Source: Maylandia zebra (taxonomy: Eukaryota; Chordata; Actinopteri; Cichliformes; Cichlidae). Taken from it: a DNA stretch of 64,000 nt. A program made the position numbers and the translations under genes. Of this stretch, positions 24,801 to 35,225 are shown one piece after another (the first letter of the stretch is position 1; every line of letters begins with the position of its first letter). The notes beneath the pieces are model-generated. The model did not search any database and had not been told where the DNA came from. It saw only the letters and a list, made by a program, of their open reading frames with translations. The stretch lies in contig NC_135175.1 in NCBI RefSeq assembly GCF_041146795.1, positions 27,249,075 through 27,313,074 of the forward strand. Direction: 5' to 3'.

Positions 24801-25018
24801 GGGTAGGGGGTCAGGGCAAGCAGGCTGGTCCTGTGGCTCAGCAGGTGTCAGGATCTATGCCTGAAGGAAGCGAGTGGGCCAGTGTAGGGCTGAGAGCCTC
24901 ATTTCAAGTCCAGAATGGCACGGCTCTGTACGTCACGCTGGACTGCATCCGTGGACGAATTAACCAGATAGCACACGAGGGCGGCACTAACATTTCAATT
25001 CTCTGGGTGGCAGTGTGA
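21129..25018 (+). CDS. Unrecognised secreted modular protein: CxxxxC motifs, coiled coil, TNFR/EGF-like repeats, three jelly-roll-like modules
   Basis: I cannot name this gene. Four coding exons (21129-21768, 22345-22904, 23236-23302, 23487-25018) join in frame to 932 codons plus TGA. Residues 1-25 form a signal peptide with a Leu-rich core. CxxxxC motifs lie at 28-33, 44-49, 118-123, 139-144 and 159-164. A Gln/Leu-rich coiled coil spans about 222-287. A TNF-receptor-type cysteine repeat covers 356-399. An EGF-like unit starting DRDEC (401) follows, then a second TNFR-type repeat at 440-476. Three related modules follow at about 501-632, 654-781 and 786-932, each with two Cys and a final (S)xLW or LIW motif. 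Several NxS/T sites suggest glycosylation. No transmembrane segment follows the signal peptide, so I infer an oligomeric extracellular or matrix protein. The exon 1 donor is uncertain: 21738, 21753 and 21768 all leave the same phase. The gene lies between apbb1ip and gad2 on the opposite strand. Confidence 0.85.
21769..22344 (+). other. Intron 1 of the unnamed gene
   Basis: Contains the (TTTA)n tract and, at 22083-22265, a possible phase 1-1 cassette exon with a KCLRVNC peptide. Its status is open (see findings). Confidence 0.5.
21788..21830 (+). repeat. (TTTA)n microsatellite
   Basis: About ten tandem TTTA/ATTT units, starting about 20 bp inside intron 1 of the unnamed gene. Confidence 0.9.
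22345..22904 (+). CDS. Unnamed modular gene, coding exon 2 (coiled coil and first TNFR-type repeat)
   Basis: A 560-nt exon between TTTCATGACAG and CAG/GTATGC. It encodes a heptad-like region (residues about 222-287, for example LRAQQIIIRDLQQKLADQQE), a linker helix, and a cysteine repeat with CPSPC, CEKCTMCPPG and DRIC, typical of TNF-receptor cysteine-rich domains. Phase 1 in, phase 0 out. Confidence 0.88.
22905..23235 (+). other. Intron 2 of the unnamed gene
   Basis: A 331-bp GT-AG intron with an A-rich start and no other recognisable content. Intron 3 (23303-23486) is similarly plain. Confidence 0.75.
23236..23302 (+). CDS. Unnamed modular gene, coding exon 3 (EGF-like start)
   Basis: A 67-nt exon between CTTGCAG and CCAG/GTGAGT. 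It encodes DRDECLELPNICGERVKCLN, then TPG. The DxDEC start is the calcium-binding EGF signature, and the first three EGF cysteines are present. The fourth lies at the start of the next exon. Confidence 0.85.
23487..25018 (+). CDS. Unnamed modular gene, coding exon 4 (second TNFR-type repeat and three jelly-roll-like modules)
   Basis: A 1532-nt terminal coding exon after TTATTTTGCAG. It completes the EGF-like unit (GGFRC), encodes a TNFR-type repeat ending SDTICG, then three tandem modules with no intervening intron. In module order, the paired cysteines are 548/610, 701/760 and 852/909, and the terminal Trp residues are 630, 778 and 929. The stop is TGA at 25016-25018, with a poly(A) signal about 80 nt downstream. 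Confidence 0.9.
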
Positions 25019-25099
25019 TCCAAGAAGGGGCTGAGCTTTTCTCATCATCATTTTGTGGAAAAAGACAGTTTTGCACATGTTGAAGGACAAATACGGGCT

Positions 25100-25105
25100 A
25101 ATAAA
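25100..25105 (+). terminator. Poly(A) signal AATAAA of the unnamed modular gene
   Basis: A canonical AATAAA starts 82 nt after the stop codon, followed by a T/GT-rich stretch (GTAGTCTTCTTTTCC). It implies a very short 3' UTR. No closer signal is seen. Confidence 0.6.
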
Positions 25106-25479
25106 ATGTAGTCTTCTTTTCCACATATCCTGTCACATTATCTTTAATGTATATTTCTGCACCTGTATAGACGTTTATGATTATTTGTTTTGTAGGGTGT
25201 AACACTTAGATGCTAAAAGTACTGCTTTTTGCTTGAAGTACTTCGGCTGGTTGAGCAGTGACCAATTCTACATCAAATGTCTGAATGTGTGAGTGTGTGT
25301 TTGTCTGTATGTGTAAATGGTGTGGATACTTGGAAATGGTGCTTATGTATGTCTGTGCATATGTACACACACATTGGCATGTCTACTTTTGCGTATGAAT
25401 CATTTAATATGTATATATTAATACTTAACATCCATATTGTATTAAACCTTTTTGTATTGAATTATGAGGTTGTTAAAGC

Positions 25480-25640
25480 AGTATTTTAACATTTGGGGAA
25501 ATGCAGTGAACCATTTTCTGGAGGGCAGTTTCATGAGTGGACCAGTGCAAACCTAGTAGTTAGTTAGCTTAGCACAAAAACCTCAAACAGGGGAAACAGC
25601 TGACCTGGTATTAGCCAACAGTATGGAAATGTATTAGCAT
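25480..25640 (+). repeat. Fish dispersed repeat, forward copy
   Basis: Contains TTAACATTTGGGGAAATGCA, then TTAGTTAGCTTAGCACAAAA, AGGGGAAACAGCTGACCTGG. It pairs with an inverted copy at 26650-26825. I recall this TTAGCTTAGCATAAAGACTGG-type repeat from many percomorph genomes. Confidence 0.55.
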
Positions 25641-26649
25641 CTCTAATACACAGCAGCATTTAACCAAAGGAACATCCCCTGCTTCATCCATCTGTGTCTA
25701 CAGCAACCTGCAGGACCACCTCCAAGGGGACACCCCCTGCAGCAGTTAAATATCTGTGACTCTCCATCAGTTTTTAGAATCGACAAAGCCACTTAAATGA
25801 AAGTTAAAATGTCTTCTTTCATCAGAAAGAAGTCCTGTTGCCTTTATTTCAAGCGCTTTAGTCATTCTAACCGTGTGAACCTTTGCATCCTCAGAGACAC
25901 AGAAACTGCAACACCTTTAACCTATCAAATGTGTTAAGTCACAGCATTGCATTGTGGGGCACCCACACTTTGGCAGTTCTGTGGGCTAGCACAGAAAACC
26001 TGGAAGCATATAAATACGCTTCAGTTCCAAATAAAATGCAGGTTGTGGAGGTGTTATTTGCTTTGATTGGTAACTTCTTGGCTTGTGGAACTCACTAGTC
26101 AAAATCACTTGGCAAATGCTCAGAGTTAGGAAATAACCCCTCATAAAGCAGCTAAATTACACATTAGTTTTTGCTGAGTTGCTCCGTTAAGATGGATGTA
26201 GTCGTCTTGATGTCATCAACTGAACTTTTTAACTCTTGTTTAATAGGCTTTTTTGTAGGGTCTTGGCACCGTTGTGTTGGAGAAGTCCGGTTCAGTCACT
26301 TCTAGCTAGCAGAGATAAACAGCTAATAGCTCCAGCTGCCTGTGTTGGCATTCACATGTAGCAATTCAGTCAGCATTGCACAGACATCATGAAGAGGCAC
26401 CAACTTAGGATGTTATTAGTCTGTTTAAAGGACATCTAAGAAAACCAGTTTTTGCATGAGGCTGTGAACATCTCTACTGTGAACAAGTGTTTTAAGTGGG
26501 GAGTTGAAGCTAGCCTCGAGGCTAACTTGAGGATCTGGAGTTTCTGGCACTTCTACAGTAGCTTAATTTTCTCAGCCCTTGACGGCTCTGCTTTTTTGTT
26601 GTAATGATTAAACAAACACAATTTAACTTGTAAATTGTTGAGCTTTGAC

Positions 26650-26825
26650 AATACTGGCAGGCTGTTTTTTTAAACTACTGCACAAAACCAAGCCAGCTGT
26701 TTCCTTCTGTTTCAGTCTCTGTGTGTAGCTAAACTAAGCTAATTTCATAGATAACACACCGATATGAGAATGCTATCATTGTTCTCATCTAACTTCCTTT
26801 CAAAATATGGTAATTTGCTGAAATA
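26650..26825 (-). repeat. Fish dispersed repeat, inverted copy
   Basis: On the minus strand it carries the same landmarks as 25480-25640: the TTAGCTTAGTTTAGCTACAC segment, the GAAACAGCTGGCTTGG segment and a CCATATTTTGAAAGG end. The two copies face each other about 1 kb apart, downstream of the unnamed gene. Confidence 0.5.
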
Positions 26826-29800
26826 TATAAAAAATAGTCTCGCCAAATCTATTGTAGTACCATTTAAAAGAGCAGGGATTTAAAAAAAATGTTGTTTTTG
26901 GTATTTATTTTACGAAACAGGACCTTTGTATTTTGCTGTGGAATGCATATGAATTGTTAGGTATGATAAAACAGTAAAAATATGTATAGTATGGAGTAAA
27001 GCACTGAGTAGACATGTAGTGATAGTGTCTACTTGTACACATGTAGTTTTGCGTAGTATTATGGAATATGCAAACATCTTCCTTTGTTATTCTTTTGCCT
27101 AAACGCTGTTCCTCTGTAAAGAGCTGCCCATGCATATCCCTCCTAATTGCCTCTGTGTGTGTTCTGTCCTCTGAACAATTAGGCATAATTAAGTGTTTCA
27201 GAGAGCTGGCAGCAAAGGCGCCGCTGAAATTCTTCACCTTTTTTCTCACTTCTTTGCACGCGGTGATATTTTTGAGGTGCTTTTAGACTCCCTGCAAGTT
27301 TCTTGTGGAACATCAGTGTATTTACAGTATTCTGGTTCAACACCAAATAAAATATACATATATTTTGCCATAAAAGGAATTTCTTTTTTCTTTTGAAAAA
27401 AAAAATGTTACTTTGCTGGTTTTATTCCAAAAATATTGACTTGTGGATGAAAAACAGTTTTGCTGCTAATCCTCACCAGACGAGAAAGGTATTTTACAGA
27501 GTTATTGGATCATTGTAGTATACTGTATGTGAATGCGTAATGTGCCTCTAATGGATTCCTGTGTAGCCACATCATTGGACCTCTAATGTGACCTTTATTC
27601 TATCAACCCGAGAGTGATTTTATATTTTGGAACCACGTATCATGACAATCAACATTTCACAGTGAACAGCTATTAATTTCCATCAAATTGGCGGGTAAAA
27701 GTTTGACCTTCTGACAGTGTTCACTCAGCTCAACCTGAAACTATTTTTAAAACAGCCTTATTCGGCAGCAAAGGTGCCAAAACACCTGGAAAATCATACA
27801 CTGTATTTTCCTCACAACTGGTCTTAATCAGCTTCATATTATTCTTCCATCTATTACTACCTATGGAAGGCCAGTTCTTTGACTTAAATTTAACAAATAG
27901 CCTATGAGTCAAAGAAGGGAGAGAGCAAGAAACAGGGGTGAGGGGGAGGGGGAGTCTGCATGCGAGAAACAATCAAATGTTTCTGTCGGCTGCCTGAATT
28001 GGAAACAGGTGTCTGGGCGCACCACTGCTCCAGATGTTTGACGCTGTAGATCAAATGAGACTCTTAGCACATGAAGAGTTTCAGAGACATCAGAGAGAGA
28101 AACAGGGACAGAGAAACAGAACAGGAAAGGGAAAACACAAAGGAGAGAGAGCTATGTGTGGATATTAAAAAACGCAAACTTTAAAGTTCTTCCACTTCTA
28201 TATTAGCAATGAATTTTAAAAAAAAGTACAAAGTGATGAAACTCTTGTTCCCTATATTGCTTCTTTTTGTTCCTCATAGATTTGTGTTTTTGTGGTTTTG
28301 TTTTCACTGTAGCGCTAACAAATTCCCCTTCAATCAACTTCCAGGAGTCGACTGATAAAAAGCTCTAAAAAACCCACTTTATGGTACCTTTCTGGACCAA
28401 ATGGAAGCCAGAGAAATGTAGCGATTAGCTGGGGAAGCTGCTAAATCAAATAAAGAGGCAGATTTTCCCCCCTGAATGGATAGGAGCTAAAAAACTAAGA
28501 CTATAGGCTTACATTCATCAAGAGTCCAGATTGTGGGAGATGGCACGGTGATTGTTGTGAGACTTAATGCCCAAAGGTGATCCATCACAGTAGCACTTAA
28601 ATATGAAGTTTAGCCAACAGTTTAGGAACTACCTGCACCACAGTCTATGCGTAGCAGGCATTTTTTCCTTTATTAGAGGAATTATGTGACTTGGGTGTCA
28701 ATTCTGTGAACATTAATACAATATTACCATATTGCTTGCTAACCCTCAGTAAGGCTGAATCTAAAAAACAAAATAATATATCAGCTGTAATTAAGACAGA
28801 TCAAGACACACAAAAAAGATGAGGTCAATATCAAATCGTGTTTTTTTTTTCTTTTTTGTGTAATTGGTGGCAGTAGAACAAGGTTAATAATGAATAAAGT
28901 AATCACATTGTAAGTACTCGGGGCTAAACTGTCTGCCTGCGTAGGTCTGTGACTATGCAGAGTGAATGATTTTGGGTATGGCTCATCTCCAGCCAACCAA
29001 GCCTTCTGCTCAACCATCTCTGACTTGTACAAAAATTTTACGGTAGACAATTTGAACATTTATAATGAGTGCTGTGAAATTTACTGAAATTTATCGATTA
29101 TTACCGATAAAAGCCTAGAATTTTCACTGGTATTTTTTACCATCAAAATGAACCAGGATCTATAATTTGGGAGAAATGCATCAAACATTGTCAAGTATTG
29201 GCTTGTTAAAATATGGAAAAAACACCCAGCGCTCCTGCTAAGTTCCATATTTGAACACACATTGCAAAAACTTCATGTTGCAAAAAGACAGCTGATCACA
29301 GTTTTTTAATAGCATCTAGTTACATTTTACAACAAAAAACCCAAAATAATCTTAACATAAAATTGTGGCAAAATAAAGAAAATTAAATTCGCGTTCAATT
29401 TGAAGTATTTTTTCTAGTGTGTGCTTAAATATGGGGCTTTGCGGGAGTGATGTACTAGACAAAATGAAGGCACTTTTAATTGTTTTTGCATTTGACGGGC
29501 TGTTCCACACATTTTTTTGTCACTGCCCCTGGTTACAGCAAACTGCTGTAACATGTAGATGAAGATCTGCAAAGCTGTGTGCAGGCTCTGCATATGACCA
29601 ACAAACAATATGATATTTATACATAACAACCAAATGCTAGTCTTAATGAGCAAGTATTAGCAATTGAGGGTCTTATTTAGCATTTACAGGGATCGGGACT
29701 GAGTAAACACCAAAGATCAGTATATAAAAATACCAGAGAGAAACAAGCAAGATTCTTTGAAGAAGAGCAGGATTGGAATATGATGTTGCATCTGGAAAAA

Positions 29801-30021
29801 TCGAAGGGAGAAGAAGCAGAGGCAGAAGAAAACAAACCATTATTGACCGAATGAAAGACTAAATGAAAAAAAAAAACACCAAACTGTTTAGAGAATCTTG
29901 GAGTAACACAATTGCCATTTGGCACAGCACTTAAGAAGAAGAAGAAGCGGGTAGAAAAACAGTAAAACCACTGACAGGTAAATAACTCTGATAAAGTGTT
30001 ACAAAGTACTGTTCTGCTCGG

Positions 30022-30360
30022 AAACCTTCGGTCCTGGCATTCATGTGGATGTTTGCTCATGATTTGGGTTGCCATCCAACCAAACATTGGTGCAGAACAA
30101 GCACACCAACCAAGGCAATGGCATTTTGACAGCAGTGGTCTCCCCAAGCAGGAAAAGTACGCCCCTCCACACCACAAAAACTGTTTAGGAATGACAGGAG
30201 ACACACTTCAAAGAGCCCCAACTTCTCAAGTCCCAATTTAAAACCCCCAGAGTTCTCCCATTCATGCCCCAACTGTTTTGTCAGAACTGTTTTAGCAGCA
30301 CAAGAAGGACCTATTTGCTATTAGGCAGGCAGTTTAGCTGGTTTTGATCTTGCAGCTGAC
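30022..30360 (+). mobile_element. Tc1-like transposase fragment
   Basis: Contains GGTCCTGGCATTCATGTGGA, a CCAACCAAACATTG segment, and a 3' part with TTTTAGCAGCACAAGAAGGA and TATTAGGCAGGCAG. These are landmarks of the 3' half of a fish Tc1-like element. Stops and gaps interrupt the frame. Confidence 0.55.
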
Positions 30361-33174
30361 TTGTGTTCGGAGATGTGACGTAATTCTAGGCAAAGCAATT
30401 GTTCATCTGTTAAACGCTCCACTACGTTCAGAACTTTTCACTCCTGGAAACTCTGATGCAGATGCAATAAATATGAACAAAAATTGTAACATTACAGCCT
30501 GAACAATCAGTTGAGAAGCAGGATGGTATAAAGCTGCAGGAAACTGAAAAGGAAGTCTGGTTAATCTACCAAAAGAATAAAAAAATGGTAAAATTCATAA
30601 ATGTTGTCATTCCAACAACATAAAAGGTGCTATGCCTTTTAATGGGCTGCAGACTTGCATGCCAGTATTTTTGTGGCTTAACAGAGAGACATCATTTATC
30701 ACCACAATGCATCTGTTGTGAGTTTATTTGCTTTCCAAGGGTTTTTGTGTTTGTGGTTCGCTCAGTCGATGACATGCGAGCTACTTTGACAAAAATCACT
30801 GATTATTCCAAAAGCAGCAGTGTTGCAGCAACCAAACCATCCGGCAAAGTCTAATATTACCCCTTCTCGTGTTTAGAAAGTGTTTAGCTTAATATTCTAA
30901 ATGTGAATCAGCATCATTTGTTTATGTTTGGAGCAAAAATACAACATGGTGTCAGTTCAATAGACACATCAGTCACAGTGATTTGTAGTCGAGGTGAACA
31001 CCCTCCTAACCGAAACCTGGCCCCAGTCTGCTCCGATGTTGACTTAAAAAGGACAAAGCCGGAGACAGGCTTGCTTTAATCAGAAGCGGATGTCACTGTA
31101 TGAGCCAAGGTCTCTCGTCTACGGGGAAATGTTTAGACCATGTGGTCACGTTAGACACTGTAAACCTCCACAAAGTGGGTTACACTAGTGCACTATGGTG
31201 AATTTATGGGGTGTGAAGAAAATTTGTATTGGTGTTGTTGATGTTTTACATCCAGATTTTTCATTTCTTTTGAGAATTAATCAAAGCAAATAGTCAAAAT
31301 GGGGAAATTAAAGCCGCCGCAAAGCCTGAAATGTCTTCATTGTAAAGTTTTTACCAGACACTTGAGTTATAGCCATTAAAATCACTTTCTTATTATACAG
31401 CACACCGGCCAGATGACTGTAGCTCACTTTGCATTTTCCTATAGATCTTTCCATGATGTAAATCTTTAAGTTTTTCTGTTTTTTAAACTTTGTGCACTGA
31501 CCAGTTGGATGGCTCTCAGTGGATACAATCCTTTAGACAGGAAACTGAGAGCCATCGTATAGGGCTACATCTTTCAGCTACGGTGACATCCCAGATAATA
31601 TCCCCTCTGAGAGGTTTTTAAATTGCTATTTGGGGTTGTGAAGCATATGTTTTAATGTACACATTGGCTCCTTTTACTTCAAAATTGTATGGGACAACTT
31701 ATTTTAATAAATGGAAAAAGTCATAGTGACTTGTTGGTGAGAGACGCTTAGCCAGTGAGCATAATAAGAAAAAAGAATCAAGAAGAAAGAATTTTATGGT
31801 CAGGAATGATAAAACTGAAAGACAAGACATATGCATTATGGCACCACTGCTTTGAGAGGCAGGTAGATGCTGACTAGTTTGGTAGATGTCTGCCAGGTAT
31901 CAAACCAGCTAAGTTGGATGGTCTAAAATCAATGAAGTTTCAATCAAATTATGACTTTAACTCTGCTTATGCTGTTCTGTGACATAGTTTAGTCTAAGAT
32001 AAAGCCCACTGTGTAACTGCCATGCACTCAAGGACAGATCTGCTGCATCTATATCTTGGACTGGTTGTCTCTCAGTCTTCATTTCATCACGAATTCTCCA
32101 TCATCCTCCTCTTTTATGCATCCAGTCATCTGTTGCAGTTTCCTCCCCTCCTTCGTCCATCTGTGCTGGTGTTTCTCACCTCATTAGAGAGGTTACTGAT
32201 GCATGAGGGAATGAGCTGGCAGGTCAGTAGCCACAGTGAGATTCATATTGAACAGCTTGTGAAAAGTTTGCAGTCTCACAAAAAAGGAAAAAGTTCACCA
32301 CCGAGCTCCTTTAAATTGAATTTTTTCTTTAAATGTCACTGGATAGATTTTGTTCTATCAAGAAAAAAAAAACACTTAAAAAGAAAATAGCTATTCTGCA
32401 GAAAAATTACGAAAGTTGTTTCTATTGGATATTGTCGCTAGACGAAAACTATACTGGCACTGAAAATAATCAGGCCGGACATTCTCTATCTCCCTTTTCC
32501 AGACACAGCAAAGGCTGTGCATAGTTCCCTCCAGTGTCTGGTAAATTCCCAGATCACTAGGAATGCAGCATTTAATTTTCTTGTTCTTTAGCTGACCTTA
32601 ATCATTTCTGCGTCAAGGGCAACTGAAACTCCAGAGCCATGGGGATCAGTCAGCCTTGCTGTGGAAGTGAATGTGTGTGTGGGGGGGGAGTATACACATG
32701 TATATGTAAAAGGGAGTGAGGCCTGTCTTGCTGTCTTCATGAAGAGGCCATTTAATGCGCTGATGATGAATAATAGGTTGACTGAATGAGCGTGCGAGCC
32801 CCTCTGGTGTATATTTAAACGGCGGAGAGATGCTCCCTCACTCGTATCAACTCCCCGGTGGTCGGTGAGGTTAATTGCTTTCTCCGGCAGGAGCTTACAG
32901 ATTCACTATCTCACAAAATGCATCCATACAAATGACTCTGCGCATACCACAATAAGTTAAGCAGAGTGAGTGCTGTGTGTGTGTAAGGTTGGTATGCTCT
33001 GCAGCAGAACATCATGTATGCTTAGGTAGCAGACACGGTGCACAGTGAGGTCATAGAAGCTAATGAGGACAACTGACTCTGACTAATGAAGTTGGCTTAA
33101 CAGACTCGCAGAAAACAAGACAGAAGTGATGCTGTATTCAGAGTATACTATACTCACATGCATATGAACTTGAG

Positions 33175-34137
33175 TGACATCCCATACTTAATGCATAAGG
33201 TTGGCCTACCCTTTGCAGCTATAACACCTTCAACTCTTCTGGGAAGTCTTTCCACAATTTTGTTGGAATTTGTGACCATTCTTCCAGAGAGCCTTTGTGA
33301 GGTCAGACACTGATGTTGGACGAGAAAGCTTGGCTCACAGTCAATTCATCCCAAAGGTGTTATAACGCATTGAGGTCAGGGCTCTGTGCAGGCCAGTCAA
33401 GTTCTTCCACACCAAACTCACTCATCCATGTCTTTATGGACCTTGCTTTGTGCACTGGTGCGCAGACATGTTGGAACAGAAAGGGGTGAACCCCAAACTG
33501 TTCTCACAAACGTGGGGCAATAAAACTGTCCAAAATGTCATGGTTACTTTCACTGGAACTAAAAGATCAAGCTCATCTCCTGAAAAACAACCCTGCACCA
33601 TATTCACCTTGCCACCAAAATTTACACTTGGCACAATGTAGTAAGACAAGTATTGCCAAACCTAGATTTGTCCATTGGCTGATTGCCTGACTGAGAAGTG
33701 TGATTCATCACTCCAGAGAACAACCCACCACTAATCTAGAGTCCACTGGCAGTGTGCTTTGCACCACTGCATCTAATGCTTTGCATCGCGCTTGATGATG
33801 TAAGGCTTGAATGCAGCTGCTCAGCCATAGAAATCCATTCTATGAAGCTCTCTACACACTGTTCTTGAGGTAATGTGAAGGCCACGTGAAGTTTGGCGGT
33901 CTGTAGTGACTGACTCTGCAGAGTTGTGGCTGAGCTGCTGTCATTCTTGACTGTGGAATATTTAGTAGCAAGGAAATTTCCCAAATGGTCTTATTGTACA
34001 GATGGCATCCTATCACGGTACCATGACGGAATTTGCTGAGCTCCTGAAAGAGATTTTTTTTTTACACACCTGTGGCCATGGATGTGATTGGAACACCTTT
34101 GGATGGGGGAGTGAATACATTTGGCAATACAGTGTAA
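33175..34137 (-). mobile_element. Degenerate Tc1/mariner-type transposon
   Basis: Read on the minus strand, fragments of a Tc1 transposase are recognisable: a VLWSDESHF-like block near 33710, and EFGVEELDWPAQSPDL near 33380-33410, which holds one catalytic Asp region. Stop codons and deletions break the frame. The right end (TTTGGCAATACAGTGT) looks like a terminal inverted repeat, and the left end is eroded. Confidence 0.7.
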
Positions 34138-35139
34138 GGAGATAGCGCCTATAATTAAATATGGCAAGTTGGAGAGGTTTGTAACTGCTAAACAGTCAGT
34201 TGTTTTCACACGAAATGCAGCTTAAATGAATCCTTGATGTGTTGTTCTATCTTTTCTTTGGTGTCTCTCTGCACAGTCATCTGGCCTCGTAGCTGATGTG
34301 TGTATAATATAAGGGATTACATGATTAGTCATGCTGTAAACAAGTGTTTGCCAAGATTCTCTGAACCACATCATGTCAAGGTGAAACATGAAACTGAGCA
34401 CCACTGAAATGTCGAATTCCAGTCCTGAGTAGGAAATCGATAAATGAAAACAGGTTGATGGGTTAAAGCAAAATGTTAAAGTCAGCCATGAAACTATAAA
34501 AAAAGAACACAATTCTTTTTGGTTCATCAGACTGTGTTTTTTCTATTAAGTTGTGTTCACAGATTTCTGTAGTGAATTTAGTAGAAAAATAGCAAAGGCT
34601 GAATTGTACAGAGGCTGAAACTAATGCAGTGAGGAATAAAAACAACACTGATGTGTCATCACGTTAAAAAGTCAGTACGACAAACATTTACACTTTCACA
34701 CATTTATATTTTCACATACACCAGTAACATTTTAGGTCTATAAAAAGAGCAGACTGAAGGAGGAACTGATAGGGAAACTCTGAGGGAACTAAACACACTC
34801 TGAATAAACTCTAAACAGGAAGTGAAGCTCCATAAAGACCAAGAATTCAAAACTAACCCTACTTAATTGATGCGTGAGTTCAAATAAACAAGAAAACTAA
34901 ATGTTGTTTAGTCATGGCTTTTTAAACAAACATAAAAATTCAACAATCTGACTTCCAGCACAAGAATAACAGCACAACATAAACATAAATAACACAAATA
35001 CAGCAAATAAAACAAAACCAGAGGACCATAAAAAACCTTTAAATACCAGCCAAGCAGTGTCACAGAAAAATAACAGGAAGCAAACAAACGTCCATAAGGC
35101 TGCGATAAACAGATGCAAACTCCACCCCGCCTAAATAAT

Positions 35140-35225
35140 AATAATAATGGATTGGATTTATATAGCGCTTTTCAAGGCACCCAAAGTGCTTTACAATGCC
35201 ATTATTCATTCACTCTCACATTCAA
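35140..35225 (-). mobile_element. SINE/LINE 3'-tail fragment with (AAT)n end
   Basis: On the minus strand it reads GTAAAGCACTTTGGGTGCCT, then AAGCGCTATATAAATCC and an ATT-repeat end. The core resembles the tails of the SINEs at 10.2 and 19.5 kb but differs in detail. It is probably a related L2-mobilised family. Confidence 0.55.

Noticed and set aside
29677..30204. A 175-codon minus-strand open frame
   Set aside because: It overlaps the Tc1-like remnant on the other strand. The peptide is rich in Phe and Cys from T-runs, so it is a shadow.
32640..32960. A possible conserved non-coding element
   Set aside because: Composition and motif richness looked suggestive, but without a comparison species nothing in the sequence itself supports a function.
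34800..35130. An A-rich stretch resembling 47550-47840
   Set aside because: The similarity is mostly composition (AAACA-type words). I could not find an ordered set of shared blocks, so I do not call a repeat family.
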